From the NCBI RefSeq assembly GCF_014648675.1, contig NZ_BMRO01000007.1, positions 325,320 to 384,533 of the forward strand: a stretch of DNA of 59,214 nucleotides, read 5' to 3'. This DNA comes from Actinomadura livida (lineage in GTDB: Bacteria; Actinomycetota; Actinomycetes; Streptosporangiales; Streptosporangiaceae). A program made the position numbers and the translations under genes. Below, piece by piece: positions 17,443-26,056 of this stretch (position 1 is its first letter; each line of letters opens with the position of its first letter). Under the pieces are notes generated by a model. The model was not told where the DNA came from. It ran no database searches and saw nothing but the letters and a program-made list of their open reading frames with translations.

Positions 17443-17521
17443 CGTGTGTTTCCCTTCTCCGGAGGCCCCTCCAGTGTCCCCCGTGCGGCGGCTGACCTGC
17501 CCATGCGGTCATGATGGTCGC

Positions 17522-18994
17522 GTGACGGAACGGGTGGGAGCGCGCGAGCTGCTGCGCCGCGTGCTGGACGATGGAGCCTGGACGTCGTGGGACACCCCGC
17601 CCCCAGGGCCGGATCCCGCGTCGTCCTATGGCGCGGAACTGGCCGCCGCCCGCGAGCGCAGCGGGTGCGACGAGGCCGTCATCACCGGCGAGGGGCGCCT
17701 GCGGGGCCACCGGATCGCGTTCGTCGTCTCCGAGTTCCGCTTCCTCGCCGGCTCGATCGGCCTCGCCACCGCCGACCGGATCGTCGCCGCCGTCGAGCGC
17801 GCCACCGCCGAGGGCCTGCCGCTGGTCGCCGCGCCGTCGTCCGGCGGGACCCGCATGCAGGAGGGCACCGCCGCGTTCGTGCAGATGGCCCGGATAACCG
17901 CCGCCGTCAGGGCGCACCGCGCCGCCGGGCTGCCCTACCTCGTCTACCTGCGGCACCCCACGACCGGCGGGGTGTTCGCCTCCTGGGGGTCGCTGGGGCA
18001 CGTGACGGCGGCGGAACCGGGTGCGCTGATCGGTTTCCTCGGGCCGCGCGTCTACGAGGGCCTGTACGGGGAGCCGTTCCCCGCCGGCGTGCAGGTCGCG
18101 GAGAACCTCGCGGCCAAGGGGCTCCTGGACGCCGTGGTCGGCATCGACGACCTCACCGAGGTGGCGTCCCGCGCGCTGAACGTCCTGTGCGGGGACGCGC
18201 CTCCGGCCGCTCCGCCCCCTCCTCCCGCGGAGACCCTCCCGGAGACGGCGGCGTGGGAGTCGATCGAACGGTCGCGGCGCCCGGACCGGCCGGGCGTCCG
18301 CGAACTCCTCCGCCATGGCGCCACGGACGTGACACCCCTCTCGGGCACCGGCCAGGGGGAGGCCGAGCGGGGGATGCTCCTCACGCTGGCCCGCTTCGGC
18401 GGCGCGCCCTGCGTCCTCGTGGGCCAGGACCGGAGCAGCCAGCGCGGCGGCCACCCCCTCGGCCCCGCCGGGCTGCGCGTCGCGCGGCGCGGGATGCGGC
18501 TGGCCGCGGAGCTGTCGCTGCCGCTGGTCACCGTGGTCGACACGCCGGGCGCCGCCCTGTCGGCGGAGGCGGAGGAGGGCGGCCTCGCGGGCGAGATCGC
18601 CCGCTGCCTGGCCGACCTGATCACCCACCCGTCGCCGACGCTCTGCCTGCTGCTGGGCGAGGGCACGGGCGGCGCGGCGCTGGCGCTGCTGCCCACCGAC
18701 CGGGTGCTCGTGGCGCGGCACGCGTGGCTGTCCCCGCTCCCGCCCGAGGGCGCCTCGCTGATCGTCCACCGGACGACCGCGCGGGCGGACGAGGTCGCGG
18801 CGGCCCAGGGCGTCCGCTCCGCGGACCTCCTGCGCGACGGCCTCGCGGACGAACCCGTCCCCGAGCACCCCGACGCGGCGGACGAGCCCGAGGCGTTCTG
18901 CCGCCGCGCGGCGGCCGCCGTGGAGCGGGGACTCTCCGGCCTGGTTCCCGGCGGCCCGGCCGCCCGGCAGGCCCGGTACCGTCCCCCTGCTTGA
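17522..18994 (+). CDS. acetyl-CoA carboxylase carboxyltransferase, fused beta-alpha halves
   Basis: This protein transfers CO2 from carboxybiotin to acyl-CoA. Residues 1-240 match the AccD-like crotonase half (SSGGTRMQEG, TGGVFASWGSLGHV). The second half matches AccA (TVVDTPGA, LLGEGTGGAALALLPTD). The AccD zinc finger is absent. Its 490 aa length agrees with other single-chain AccD/A-type proteins of actinomycetes. It starts at GTG. The stop overlaps the TTG start of the methyltransferase (TTGA), so the two are coupled. No biotin carboxylase or carrier gene is adjacent. Confidence 0.85.
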   Translation: MTERVGARELLRRVLDDGAWTSWDTPPPGPDPASSYGAELAAARERSGCDEAVITGEGRLRGHRIAFVVSEFRFLAGSIGLATADRIVAAVERATAEGLPLVAAPSSGGTRMQEGTAAFVQMARITAAVRAHRAAGLPYLVYLRHPTTGGVFASWGSLGHVTAAEPGALIGFLGPRVYEGLYGEPFPAGVQVAENLAAKGLLDAVVGIDDLTEVASRALNVLCGDAPPAAPPPPPAETLPETAAWESIERSRRPDRPGVRELLRHGATDVTPLSGTGQGEAERGMLLTLARFGGAPCVLVGQDRSSQRGGHPLGPAGLRVARRGMRLAAELSLPLVTVVDTPGAALSAEAEEGGLAGEIARCLADLITHPSPTLCLLLGEGTGGAALALLPTDRVLVARHAWLSPLPPEGASLIVHRTTARADEVAAAQGVRSADLLRDGLADEPVPEHPDAADEPEAFCRRAAAAVERGLSGLVPGGPAARQARYRPPA

Positions 18995-19617
18995 CCGAAC
19001 CCGCCATCAGGGCCGGCTACGACGCCGTCGCCGCCCTCTACGCCGACATGTTCCGCGACATCCTCGACGACTTGCCCGTGGACCGCGCGCTGATCGCCGC
19101 GTTCGCGGAGCTGGTCCGGGGCAGCGGCGCCCCCGTGGCCGACCTCGGCTGCGGCCCCGGCCACGTCACCGCCCACCTGGCGTCGCTCGGGCTCCCCGCG
19201 TTCGGCGTCGACCTGTCCCCGGAGATGATCGCGCTGGCCCGGAAGGACCATCCGGACCTCCGCTTCGCGGAGGGCACGATGACGGCCCTCGACCTGCCGG
19301 ACGCCGAGCTCGGCGGGATCCTCGCCTGGTACTCGGTCATCCATCTTGACCCCGGCGACCTCCCGGCGGTGTTCGCCGAGTTCCACCGCGTCCTGGCGCC
19401 CGGCGGGCACGTCCTGATCGCCTTCCAGACCTGCGACGGCGACGCGCCCCTGGCCTTCGACCACAAGGTCGTCCGCGCCTACCGCTGGCCGCCGGGCCGG
19501 CTCTCCGCCCTGCTCCGCGACGCCGGTCTGACCGAGGTGGCCCGCCTGATCCGCGAGCCGGCCGAGCACGACCGCTTCCCGGCGGCGAACCTGCTGCTCC
19601 GCAAACCCGCCGCGTAG
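18991..19617 (+). CDS. class I SAM-dependent methyltransferase
   Basis: The Rossmann methyltransferase motifs are present: motif I VADLGCGPGHVT, the acidic end of strand 2 GVDLSPEM and a post-motif region with WYSVIHL. The 208-aa protein resembles the ubiquinone/menaquinone-type UbiE-like family of small-molecule methyltransferases; the substrate is unknown. The start is a TTG inside the stop of the carboxyltransferase gene, so translation is coupled to it. Confidence 0.85.
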   Translation: MTEPAIRAGYDAVAALYADMFRDILDDLPVDRALIAAFAELVRGSGAPVADLGCGPGHVTAHLASLGLPAFGVDLSPEMIALARKDHPDLRFAEGTMTALDLPDAELGGILAWYSVIHLDPGDLPAVFAEFHRVLAPGGHVLIAFQTCDGDAPLAFDHKVVRAYRWPPGRLSALLRDAGLTEVARLIREPAEHDRFPAANLLLRKPAA

Positions 19618-19643
19618 GCCGCTCCGCGACCGTCCTCCGGGGG

Positions 19644-19659
19644 TCCCCCGCGCGGGGGA
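19644..19659 (+). terminator. self-complementary hairpin after the methyltransferase gene
   Basis: TCCCCCGCGCGGGGGA is a perfect palindrome 27 bases after the stop codon. It could form a GC hairpin that ends the transcript. No U-tract follows, so the assignment is tentative. Confidence 0.35.
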
Positions 19660-19746
19660 GCGGGATGCGTCCGGTGGGTGATCCGGACGGGCGGTCAGAG
19701 CTGTGACCTTGGTTGCCGGGAGAGAACCGAGCCGAAGGAGACAGCG

Positions 19747-20367
19747 ATGACCGTTCTGGCCACACGCCCGGCCGCGGCCGGGCGGCTGCGAGCCGCGTGG
19801 GCGGCGGCGCACGACCCCGTTCCCGGTGTCCCGCGCTGGGCGCGGATCGCCGCGCTGGCCGTCCCGCTGGTCGTGCTGCCCTCCGGGCTGTGGCGCGTCG
19901 CGGTGTTCACCCTTCACCTGCCGATCGCCGACGGCGTCCTCATGGAGGGCGACGTGAACGGTGACCTCCCGGGGTGGTTCCCCATGGAGCTCTACGTGGT
20001 GCTGCTCTCGGTCCTCTCGGAGGTGGCGGCCTTCACCGCCGTGGGGTTGATCGCCCGCTGGGGCGAGGTGTTCCCCCGGTGGATACCGGGCCTGCGCGGA
20101 CGCCGCGTCCCCGTCTCCGCCGCGGTGGTCCCGGCCGCCGCGGGCGCCGCGTTCCTGACGGTGCTGTGGACGGTGGCGGTCGGGAACTTCCTGCTCTTCC
20201 AGGAGACCATGCAGGGACGCCCGCTGCCGGAGGGCTTCCCCCTCAACTTCGACGACTGGAAGGGCGTCATCGGCGTGGTCTCGTACGTGCCGCTGGTGGC
20301 GTGGGGGCCGCTGCTCGCCGCCGTGACCTACGCCTACTACCGCCGCCGCACCCGCTCGGGCACCTGA
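19747..20367 (+). CDS. membrane protein of unknown function, 206 aa
   Basis: The protein has four probable membrane helices (around residues 37-60, 80-102, 125-148 and 175-195) with a short basic C-terminus (YYRRRTRSGT). No enzyme motif is visible. An AAGGAG site lies eight bases before the ATG. It stands between the methyltransferase and the lipase genes in the same direction, with separate leaders. I do not recognise the family. Confidence 0.75.
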   Translation: MTVLATRPAAAGRLRAAWAAAHDPVPGVPRWARIAALAVPLVVLPSGLWRVAVFTLHLPIADGVLMEGDVNGDLPGWFPMELYVVLLSVLSEVAAFTAVGLIARWGEVFPRWIPGLRGRRVPVSAAVVPAAAGAAFLTVLWTVAVGNFLLFQETMQGRPLPEGFPLNFDDWKGVIGVVSYVPLVAWGPLLAAVTYAYYRRRTRSGT

Positions 20368-20459
20368 CCCGGCGGGCTGTTCCCGGCGCGCACGGCGGGG
20401 GTGTGCCCCGGACTACCGGAGAGTACGGTTGGCGGGACCCCCTGGGCTTGGAGGATCGC

Positions 20460-21509
20460 ATGCCGCAGTTGACCGAGTTGATTTCGCCCGCGGCGGCCGG
20501 TGCCGTGCTCCGTGCCGTGTTCGGGCTGCCCCGCCCCCTCCGGCGCCTGATCGCCGGGCCGCCCGTGCGGCAGGACGGGCAGGAGCTGGCCCTGGACGCG
20601 CAGCTCCTCCTGCTGATGTCGAAGCTCGACCAGCGGTCGCTGGGCGGCGGGTCGCCGGAGGACGCCCGCGCGGGGCTCGCGCGGGCCAAGGAGATGCTCG
20701 GCAGGGAGCCCGGCCGTCCGGTGCGGACGCGGGAGGTCGCGATCGCGGACACCGTCACGAGCCGGCTCTACACGCCGAAGGCGCTGCCGGAGGGGTCGCC
20801 CCTCCTCGTCTTCTACCACGGCGGCGGATGGGTCATCGGCGACATCGACACCCACGACACCGTGTGCCGGTACCTCGCGGTGCACGCGGAGGTGCGGGTC
20901 CTGTCGGTGGGGTACCGGCTCGCGCCCGAGCACCGGTATCCGGCGGCGGCCGAGGACGCCCGCACGGCGTACGAGTACGCCGTCAAGAACGCCGCGGAGC
21001 TCGGGGCCGACCCGCAGGCCATCGCGGTCGGCGGAGACAGCGCGGGCGGCAACCTCGCGTCGGTCGTGTCCCTTTTCGCGGACCGCAGGCCCGACTTCGC
21101 GCTGCTGTTCTACCCGGCGACCGACCTGTCGGCCCGGCGCCGGTCGCGGGAGCTGTTCGCGGAGGGGTTCTACCTCACCGACGCCGACATGACGTGGTTC
21201 AGCGACCACTACTGCCCGCCGGAGCGCAGGACCGAGCCGATGGCGTCGCCGCTGCTGGCGGAGGATCTCGCCGGCTTCCCGCCGACCTACCTGGTCACCG
21301 CGGGCTTCGACCCGCTGCGGGACGAGGGGGAGGAGTTCGCCGGGCGGCTCGCGGACGCCGGGGTGCCGGTCGCGCTGCGGCGGCAGGAGGACCTCATCCA
21401 CGGGTTCGCGAACATGTGGCCGCTCGGCGGCCGGTTCCAGGAGGCCCTGTCGGAGGCGGCCGGGGCCCTGCGCACCGGTCTGTACGCGGGGCCCCGGGGA
21501 CGCGCCTAG
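20460..21509 (+). CDS. alpha/beta hydrolase of the hormone-sensitive-lipase family (esterase)
   Basis: The family hallmarks are clear: the oxyanion motif YHGGGW, the nucleophile elbow GGDSAGGN, the catalytic aspartate in TAGFDPLRDEG and histidine in LIHGF. The protein is 349 aa, without signal peptide. An N-terminal cap region of about 100 residues precedes the core. The start is the ATG at 20460. Substrates are probably short-chain or bulky esters. It converges with the aldehyde dehydrogenase gene, with a seven-base gap. Confidence 0.9.
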   Translation: MPQLTELISPAAAGAVLRAVFGLPRPLRRLIAGPPVRQDGQELALDAQLLLLMSKLDQRSLGGGSPEDARAGLARAKEMLGREPGRPVRTREVAIADTVTSRLYTPKALPEGSPLLVFYHGGGWVIGDIDTHDTVCRYLAVHAEVRVLSVGYRLAPEHRYPAAAEDARTAYEYAVKNAAELGADPQAIAVGGDSAGGNLASVVSLFADRRPDFALLFYPATDLSARRRSRELFAEGFYLTDADMTWFSDHYCPPERRTEPMASPLLAEDLAGFPPTYLVTAGFDPLRDEGEEFAGRLADAGVPVALRRQEDLIHGFANMWPLGGRFQEALSEAAGALRTGLYAGPRGRA

Positions 21510-21515
21510 AGGCTG

Positions 21516-22943
21516 CTAGAGCGGCAGGCCCGTGAAGACCATCACCTTCTCCTCGGTGTAGTCGGCCATGGCCGACCGCAGCCCCTCGCGGCCGACGCCC
21601 GAGTCCTTCACGCCGCCGTACGGCATCTGGTCGGCGCGGTAGGACGGGACGTCGCCGATCACGACGCCGCCGACGTCCAGCTCGCGGTGCGCGCGGAACG
21701 CGATGTCCAGGTTGCGGGTGAAGATGCCCGCCTGGAGGCCGAACTTGGAGTCGTTGACGAGCTCGAACGCCTCGTCGACGCCGTCCACCGGCTGGACGAG
21801 CATGACCGGGCCGAAGACCTCCTCGCGGGCGACCTTGGCGTCGGCCGGGACGTCGGCGAGCACGGTCGGCGCGTAGGCGGCGCCCTCGCGGGTGCCGCCG
21901 GTCAGGACCTTCGCGCCCGCCGCGACGGCCTCGTCCACCCATGCCTCGACGCGCTCGGCGGCCTCCTCGCTGACCAGCGGGCCGACCTGCGTCTTGTCGT
22001 CCCACGGGTCGCCGGTGACCAGCGACGCGACGGTGTCGACGAGCTTCGGCAGGAACGCGTCGTACACGGACCGGTCGACGTACACGCGCTGGACGGCGAT
22101 GCAGCTCTGCCCGGCCTGGTAGTTGGAGAACAGCCCGATGCGCCCGGCGGCCCAGTCGAGGTCGGCGTCGGGCAGGACGACCGCCGCGCCGTTGCCGCCG
22201 AGCTCCAGCGTGACGTGCTTGCGGGGCGCCTGGTCGCGGATGGCCCAGCCGACGGGGACCGACCCGGTGAACGACACGATCGGCAGGCGCGGGTCGTCCA
22301 CGAGGGCGGGCGCCCGGTCGTTCGGGACCGGGAGGATCGAGAACATCCCTGCGGGCAGGTCGGTCTCGGCGAGCAGCTCGCCGAGGAGCAGCGCCGACAG
22401 CGGGGTCGCGGGCGCGGGCTTGAGGACGATCGGGGTGCCCGCCGCGATCGCCGGGGCGATCTTGTGGGCGGCGAGGTTCAGCGGGAAGTTGAAGGGCGAG
22501 ATCCCGAGCACCGGGCCCTTCGGCACGCGGGTGATGTACGCCATCCGGCCCTCGGCGGCGGGGTCGGTGTCGAGCCGCTGCACGGTGGCGCCGAAGCGGC
22601 GGGCCTCCTCGCCGGCGAACCGGAACGTGGAGACCGCGCGGGTGACCTCGCCGCGCGCCCACAGCAGCGGCTTGCCGTTCTCGCCGGTGATCAGGCGGGC
22701 GATCTCCTCGGCCCGCTCGGCGATCCGCGCGGACACGTGCGCGAGCGCGTCGGCCCGCACGTGCAGCGGCAGCGCCGCGGCGTCCTTGCGGAGGGCGTCC
22801 GCGGCGGCGATGGCCTCCTCCACCTGGGCGGGCGTCGGCACGGCCGCCGTCCCGACCACCCGGCCGTCGTAGGGATGCGTAACGGTCAGCTCGCCGTCAC
22901 CGGTCTCGGGCCGGCCGGCCAGCCAGAATGGGGTCGCGTTCAT
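21516..22943 (-). CDS. NAD(P)-dependent aldehyde dehydrogenase
   Basis: The 475-aa protein has the catalytic cysteine in YQAGQSCIAVQRVYV, the general base glutamate in LELGGNGAAVV and the NAD-binding FTGSVPVG. It is of the non-specific aldehyde or succinate-semialdehyde type; the substrate is unknown. It lies 13 bases downstream of the PucR regulator in the same direction and very likely shares its transcript, which suggests that an inducer related to the aldehyde is sensed by that regulator. Confidence 0.92.
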   Translation of the reverse strand: MNATPFWLAGRPETGDGELTVTHPYDGRVVGTAAVPTPAQVEEAIAAADALRKDAAALPLHVRADALAHVSARIAERAEEIARLITGENGKPLLWARGEVTRAVSTFRFAGEEARRFGATVQRLDTDPAAEGRMAYITRVPKGPVLGISPFNFPLNLAAHKIAPAIAAGTPIVLKPAPATPLSALLLGELLAETDLPAGMFSILPVPNDRAPALVDDPRLPIVSFTGSVPVGWAIRDQAPRKHVTLELGGNGAAVVLPDADLDWAAGRIGLFSNYQAGQSCIAVQRVYVDRSVYDAFLPKLVDTVASLVTGDPWDDKTQVGPLVSEEAAERVEAWVDEAVAAGAKVLTGGTREGAAYAPTVLADVPADAKVAREEVFGPVMLVQPVDGVDEAFELVNDSKFGLQAGIFTRNLDIAFRAHRELDVGGVVIGDVPSYRADQMPYGGVKDSGVGREGLRSAMADYTEEKVMVFTGLPL

Positions 22944-22956
22944 GCGTTCACGCTAC

Positions 22957-24513
22957 CTACGGCGCGGACGATTGCGAGTCTCCACGATGTCGAATCGAAG
23001 ACTCGTCGTTGGACATGACGGCGAGGGCGATCCACAGCTCGACGCGGACCGCCGGGTCGTCGGGGTCGCGGCCCAGGATCTCGGCGGCCCTGCGCATCCG
23101 CGACCGCAGGGTGTGCCGGTGGACGCCGAGCGCCCGCGCCGCCGCCTCGCCCTGCCCGTTGGCCGCGATGTACGCCCGGACGGTGCCGACCAGGTCCTCC
23201 GCGCGGAGCGGGGCGAGCAGCGCGTCGGCGAAGGCGCGCGCCGGCCGCGGGTCGAGCAGGCCGAGGACGCCCTGCCCGGGAAGCTCGGAATGGCGCACGA
23301 CGTCGCGTCCGGAGCGGGTGGCGGCCGCCAGCGCGTCGCCGGCCTGCCGGAGCGCGGCGGGCAGGTCCGCCGCGGCCGGGTCGCTGACGCCGATGGGGCC
23401 GGTGCCCGCGAGCAGCGACTCGACGGTCCCGCTCGCCTCGTCCGGGACGACCACGGCGACGTAGCCGTCCAGCGGCAGCGCGAGGCCGCGTCCGGCGGCG
23501 GGGTCGGACTCCAGCACGTCCAGGACGGCCGCGCCGCCCGCGCAGGCCAGCACCCGGACCGGGCCGCGCGGCACCGCCGGGCCGTCCGCCGGGCGGCCGA
23601 GCAGCAGTGCCGCGAGCGAGGCGCGCAGGTCGCGGCCGGTCCGCGGCGCTTCCGACTGGAGGGTGAGCAGCGCGACGGCCGCCCCGACGATCGTGTGCGC
23701 GACGTGGGGGAGCGGCGCGTCGGTCCCGACGGCGAGGAACCCGCGGGGCCGCTCGCCCAGCCCGATCCGCTGCACCGCGATGTGCTCGCCCGGCAGCGAG
23801 AGCGCCACGCTCGCGGACGGCGCGCCGGTGCTCCGCGCCGCCATGGGCTCGGTGCTCCGCGCCGCCATGGGCTCGGTGCTCCGCGCCGCCGGTGGCTCGC
23901 CGCCCCGCGCCCCCGGCGCTCTCCGGAGGCGGGTCAGCTCGGGCGTCAGCGCCCCGGCGCGGCGGGCGGCGGACGCCGGTGCGGCGTGCAGGACGCCGCC
24001 GGCCGGGTCGAGCAGCAGCGCCCAGCCGCCGAGCAGCCGGGCGAGCCGGGCGACCAGCGCGTCCCGCCCGGTGAGCGCGGCGCGGGTCAGCTCCCGCTGC
24101 GCCCGGAACGCGCGGGTCACGTCCTCGTACCACTCGGCGGCGAGCATCCGCGACACCGCCTTGCCGACGGCGATGAACGGGGTCGGGCGCGGCACCTCCA
24201 GCAGGACGAGCCCCTGGTCGCGGGCCGCGGCGAGCAGCTCGCCCGGGACGGTGTCGTGGATGACCCCGACCGCGAACCCGAGCCCGGCGACGCCGCGTCC
24301 GACGAGCCGCGACACGTACCCGGCGGCGCCCGCCGGGGTCAGCCGCATGCCCGTGGTCAGGAGGAGCTCACCGCCCTCCAGGAACGGCGTCGGGTCCTCC
24401 AGCTCGCTGACCGCGACCCACACGACGGCCGTGTCCGGGAGCGGGCCGGTCAGCGACCGCAGGCCGAGCTGCGGCAGCGCGGCGACCGAGGCCAGGGTGG
24501 GCGGCATCGCCAT
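22957..24513 (-). CDS. PucR-family transcriptional regulator
   Basis: Residues 1-130 form the PucR N-terminal domain ([35 protein letters not shown] has its usual opening in pieces). The C-terminus has the PucR helix-turn-helix, [23 protein letters not shown]. Such proteins activate purine, amino acid or aldehyde catabolism genes. A linker contains three copies of an eight-residue unit (ARSTEPMA) encoded by a tandem DNA repeat. The gene leads the probable operon with the aldehyde dehydrogenase. It starts at ATG 24513; a second ATG two codons later is also possible. Confidence 0.9.
   Translation of the reverse strand: MAMPPTLASVAALPQLGLRSLTGPLPDTAVVWVAVSELEDPTPFLEGGELLLTTGMRLTPAGAAGYVSRLVGRGVAGLGFAVGVIHDTVPGELLAAARDQGLVLLEVPRPTPFIAVGKAVSRMLAAEWYEDVTRAFRAQRELTRAALTGRDALVARLARLLGGWALLLDPAGGVLHAAPASAARRAGALTPELTRLRRAPGARGGEPPAARSTEPMAARSTEPMAARSTGAPSASVALSLPGEHIAVQRIGLGERPRGFLAVGTDAPLPHVAHTIVGAAVALLTLQSEAPRTGRDLRASLAALLLGRPADGPAVPRGPVRVLACAGGAAVLDVLESDPAAGRGLALPLDGYVAVVVPDEASGTVESLLAGTGPIGVSDPAAADLPAALRQAGDALAAATRSGRDVVRHSELPGQGVLGLLDPRPARAFADALLAPLRAEDLVGTVRAYIAANGQGEAAARALGVHRHTLRSRMRRAAEILGRDPDDPAVRVELWIALAVMSNDESSIRHRGDSQSSAP
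23827..23898. repeat. three tandem 24-bp repeats inside the PucR gene
   Basis: The first two copies are identical and the third differs at its end. The unit is a multiple of three, so the frame is kept and the protein gains an eight-residue repeat in the linker between its sensory and DNA-binding parts. Copy number is likely to vary between strains. Confidence 0.9.
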
Positions 24514-24600
24514 CCTTTGTGCAGAGGGTCCATCCGGCGGGACGTGTTTCGCCGTCCCGTACGTTCCACCGTACGCACGAGCCCCCGGGGACGCTCCGGC

Positions 24601-25590
24601 TCAGCGCGGTTCGAACGACGTGCGGTACAGGCCGGCGAGGATCTCGTAGGACCGCAGCCGGTCGGCGTGGTCGAAGACCTGCGTCATGACCATGACCTCG
24701 TCCACGGCCGCCCGCTCGATCAGCGCGTCCATCTCCTTCCGCACGGTCTCCGGGGCGCCCACCACCTGCTCCGCCAGCCGCGAGTCGATCATCTGGCGCT
24801 CCAGCGGCGTGTACGGGTACGCCGCCGCCTCCTCCGGGGTGGGCAGCGGGCCGGGGTGCCCCTGCCGCAGCCGCAGGAACGACAGCGCCTGCGGCATCGC
24901 GAGCTCCCGCGCCCGCTCGTCGGACTCGGCGGCCGTGACCGAGACGCCGATCATCGAGTACGGCTCGTCCAGCGCGCCGGGGCGGAACGACTCGCGGTAC
25001 AGCCGCAGCGCCGGCTCGGTGTTCGCGGCGCTGAAGTGGTGCGCGAACGCGAACGGCATCCCGAGCAGCCCGGCGAGCCGCGCGCTGTACCCGCTGGACC
25101 CGAGCAGCCAGATCGGCGGCTCGTTCCCGGCGGCGGGCGTGACCTTGCTGTCCGCCCCGAAGTAGTCGCGCAGCTCGATGACCTGCTCGGGGAAGTCGTC
25201 GACCGACAGGGCGTCGGGGGAGCGCCGCAGCGCCCGCGCGGTGGCCTGGTCGGTGCCGGGGGCGCGGCCGAGGCCGAGGTCGATGCGTCCCGGGTACAGC
25301 GCCTCCAGCGTGCCGAACTGCTCGGCGACCACCATCGGCGCGTGGTTCGGCAGCATGACCCCGCCGGATCCGATCCGCATCGTGGACGTCGCCGCCGCGA
25401 CCTGCCCGATCAGCACGGCCGTCGCGGAGCTGGCGATGCCGGGCATCGCGTGGTGCTCGGCCAGCCAGTACCGGTGGTAGCCGAGCCGCTCGGTGCGCCG
25501 GGCCAGGTCGAGGGTGTTGCGCAGGGCCTCGGCGGACGTGCCGCCGCTGACGACGGGCGCGAGGTCGAGGACGGAGAAGGACACGCTCAT
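24601..25590 (-). CDS. LLM-class flavin-dependent oxidoreductase (luciferase-like monooxygenase)
   Basis: The protein starts [12 protein letters not shown] and shows the conserved [19 protein letters not shown] strand-helix, the [19 protein letters not shown] region and [14 protein letters not shown] of the single-chain luciferase-like group that uses FMN. The ATG at 25590 is chosen over a TTG four codons upstream, because family members begin close to the first strand. Length is 329 aa. The substrate is unknown. It is transcribed towards the PucR regulator but is separated from it by 87 bases. Confidence 0.9.
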   Translation of the reverse strand: MSVSFSVLDLAPVVSGGTSAEALRNTLDLARRTERLGYHRYWLAEHHAMPGIASSATAVLIGQVAAATSTMRIGSGGVMLPNHAPMVVAEQFGTLEALYPGRIDLGLGRAPGTDQATARALRRSPDALSVDDFPEQVIELRDYFGADSKVTPAAGNEPPIWLLGSSGYSARLAGLLGMPFAFAHHFSAANTEPALRLYRESFRPGALDEPYSMIGVSVTAAESDERARELAMPQALSFLRLRQGHPGPLPTPEEAAAYPYTPLERQMIDSRLAEQVVGAPETVRKEMDALIERAAVDEVMVMTQVFDHADRLRSYEILAGLYRTSFEPR

Positions 25591-25629
25591 ACCGTGCCCC
25601 AACCAGTCGGGGGCCCGTCCTCTTCCCGG

Positions 25630-25953
25630 TCAGGTCGCCAGTGCCACGAGGACCAGGACGGCACCGAGCAGGGAGGCGAGCACGACGGGCGCGGTGATGC
25701 TGATCCAGGACCAGTTGACCAGCCGCCGGGCCCGCTCGGCGTCCTCGGGGAACACGGTCTCGGCCTTGGTGTACAGGAGGGCGGCCACCACCATGAGCGG
25801 CAGGAACGCGAACATCGTGAGGACGCCGAGGACGAACGCGGCGGCCTGCCCGAGTGTGGTGTAGGTCCCGTCCGGGCCGATGCCGAACGCGAGACGGGGG
25901 GCGGCGGGAACGGAGGCGGCGGACACGGAGGCTGGGGGCACGGCTTCGGTCAA
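25630..25953 (-). CDS. small two-helix membrane protein, unknown function
   Basis: The 107-aa protein has an alanine/proline-rich N-terminus and two membrane helices, near residues 33-60 and 83-105, separated by a charged loop ([15 protein letters not shown]). No family is recognised. The track start is a TTG with no good ribosome site, so a GTG a few codons inside may be the real start. It ends 39 bases before the LLM oxidoreductase start and could be co-transcribed with it. Confidence 0.6.
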   Translation of the reverse strand: MTEAVPPASVSAASVPAAPRLAFGIGPDGTYTTLGQAAAFVLGVLTMFAFLPLMVVAALLYTKAETVFPEDAERARRLVNWSWISITAPVVLASLLGAVLVLVALAT

Positions 25954-26016
25954 CTGAGCACACCGATCACTAGGAATGTGACCTGGATCATACGCGCGGC
26001 CCCCGCCGTGTTCCAG

Positions 26017-26048
26017 GGGCCGGCCGCCGCTTCTTGGACGGCCGGCCC
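26017..26048 (-). terminator. hairpin downstream of the nuclease gene
   Basis: GGGCCGGCC and its exact complement enclose a 14-base loop, just beyond the stop codon of the leftward nuclease gene. It is a good candidate terminator. Confidence 0.6.
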
Positions 26049-26056
26049 AATACGTG

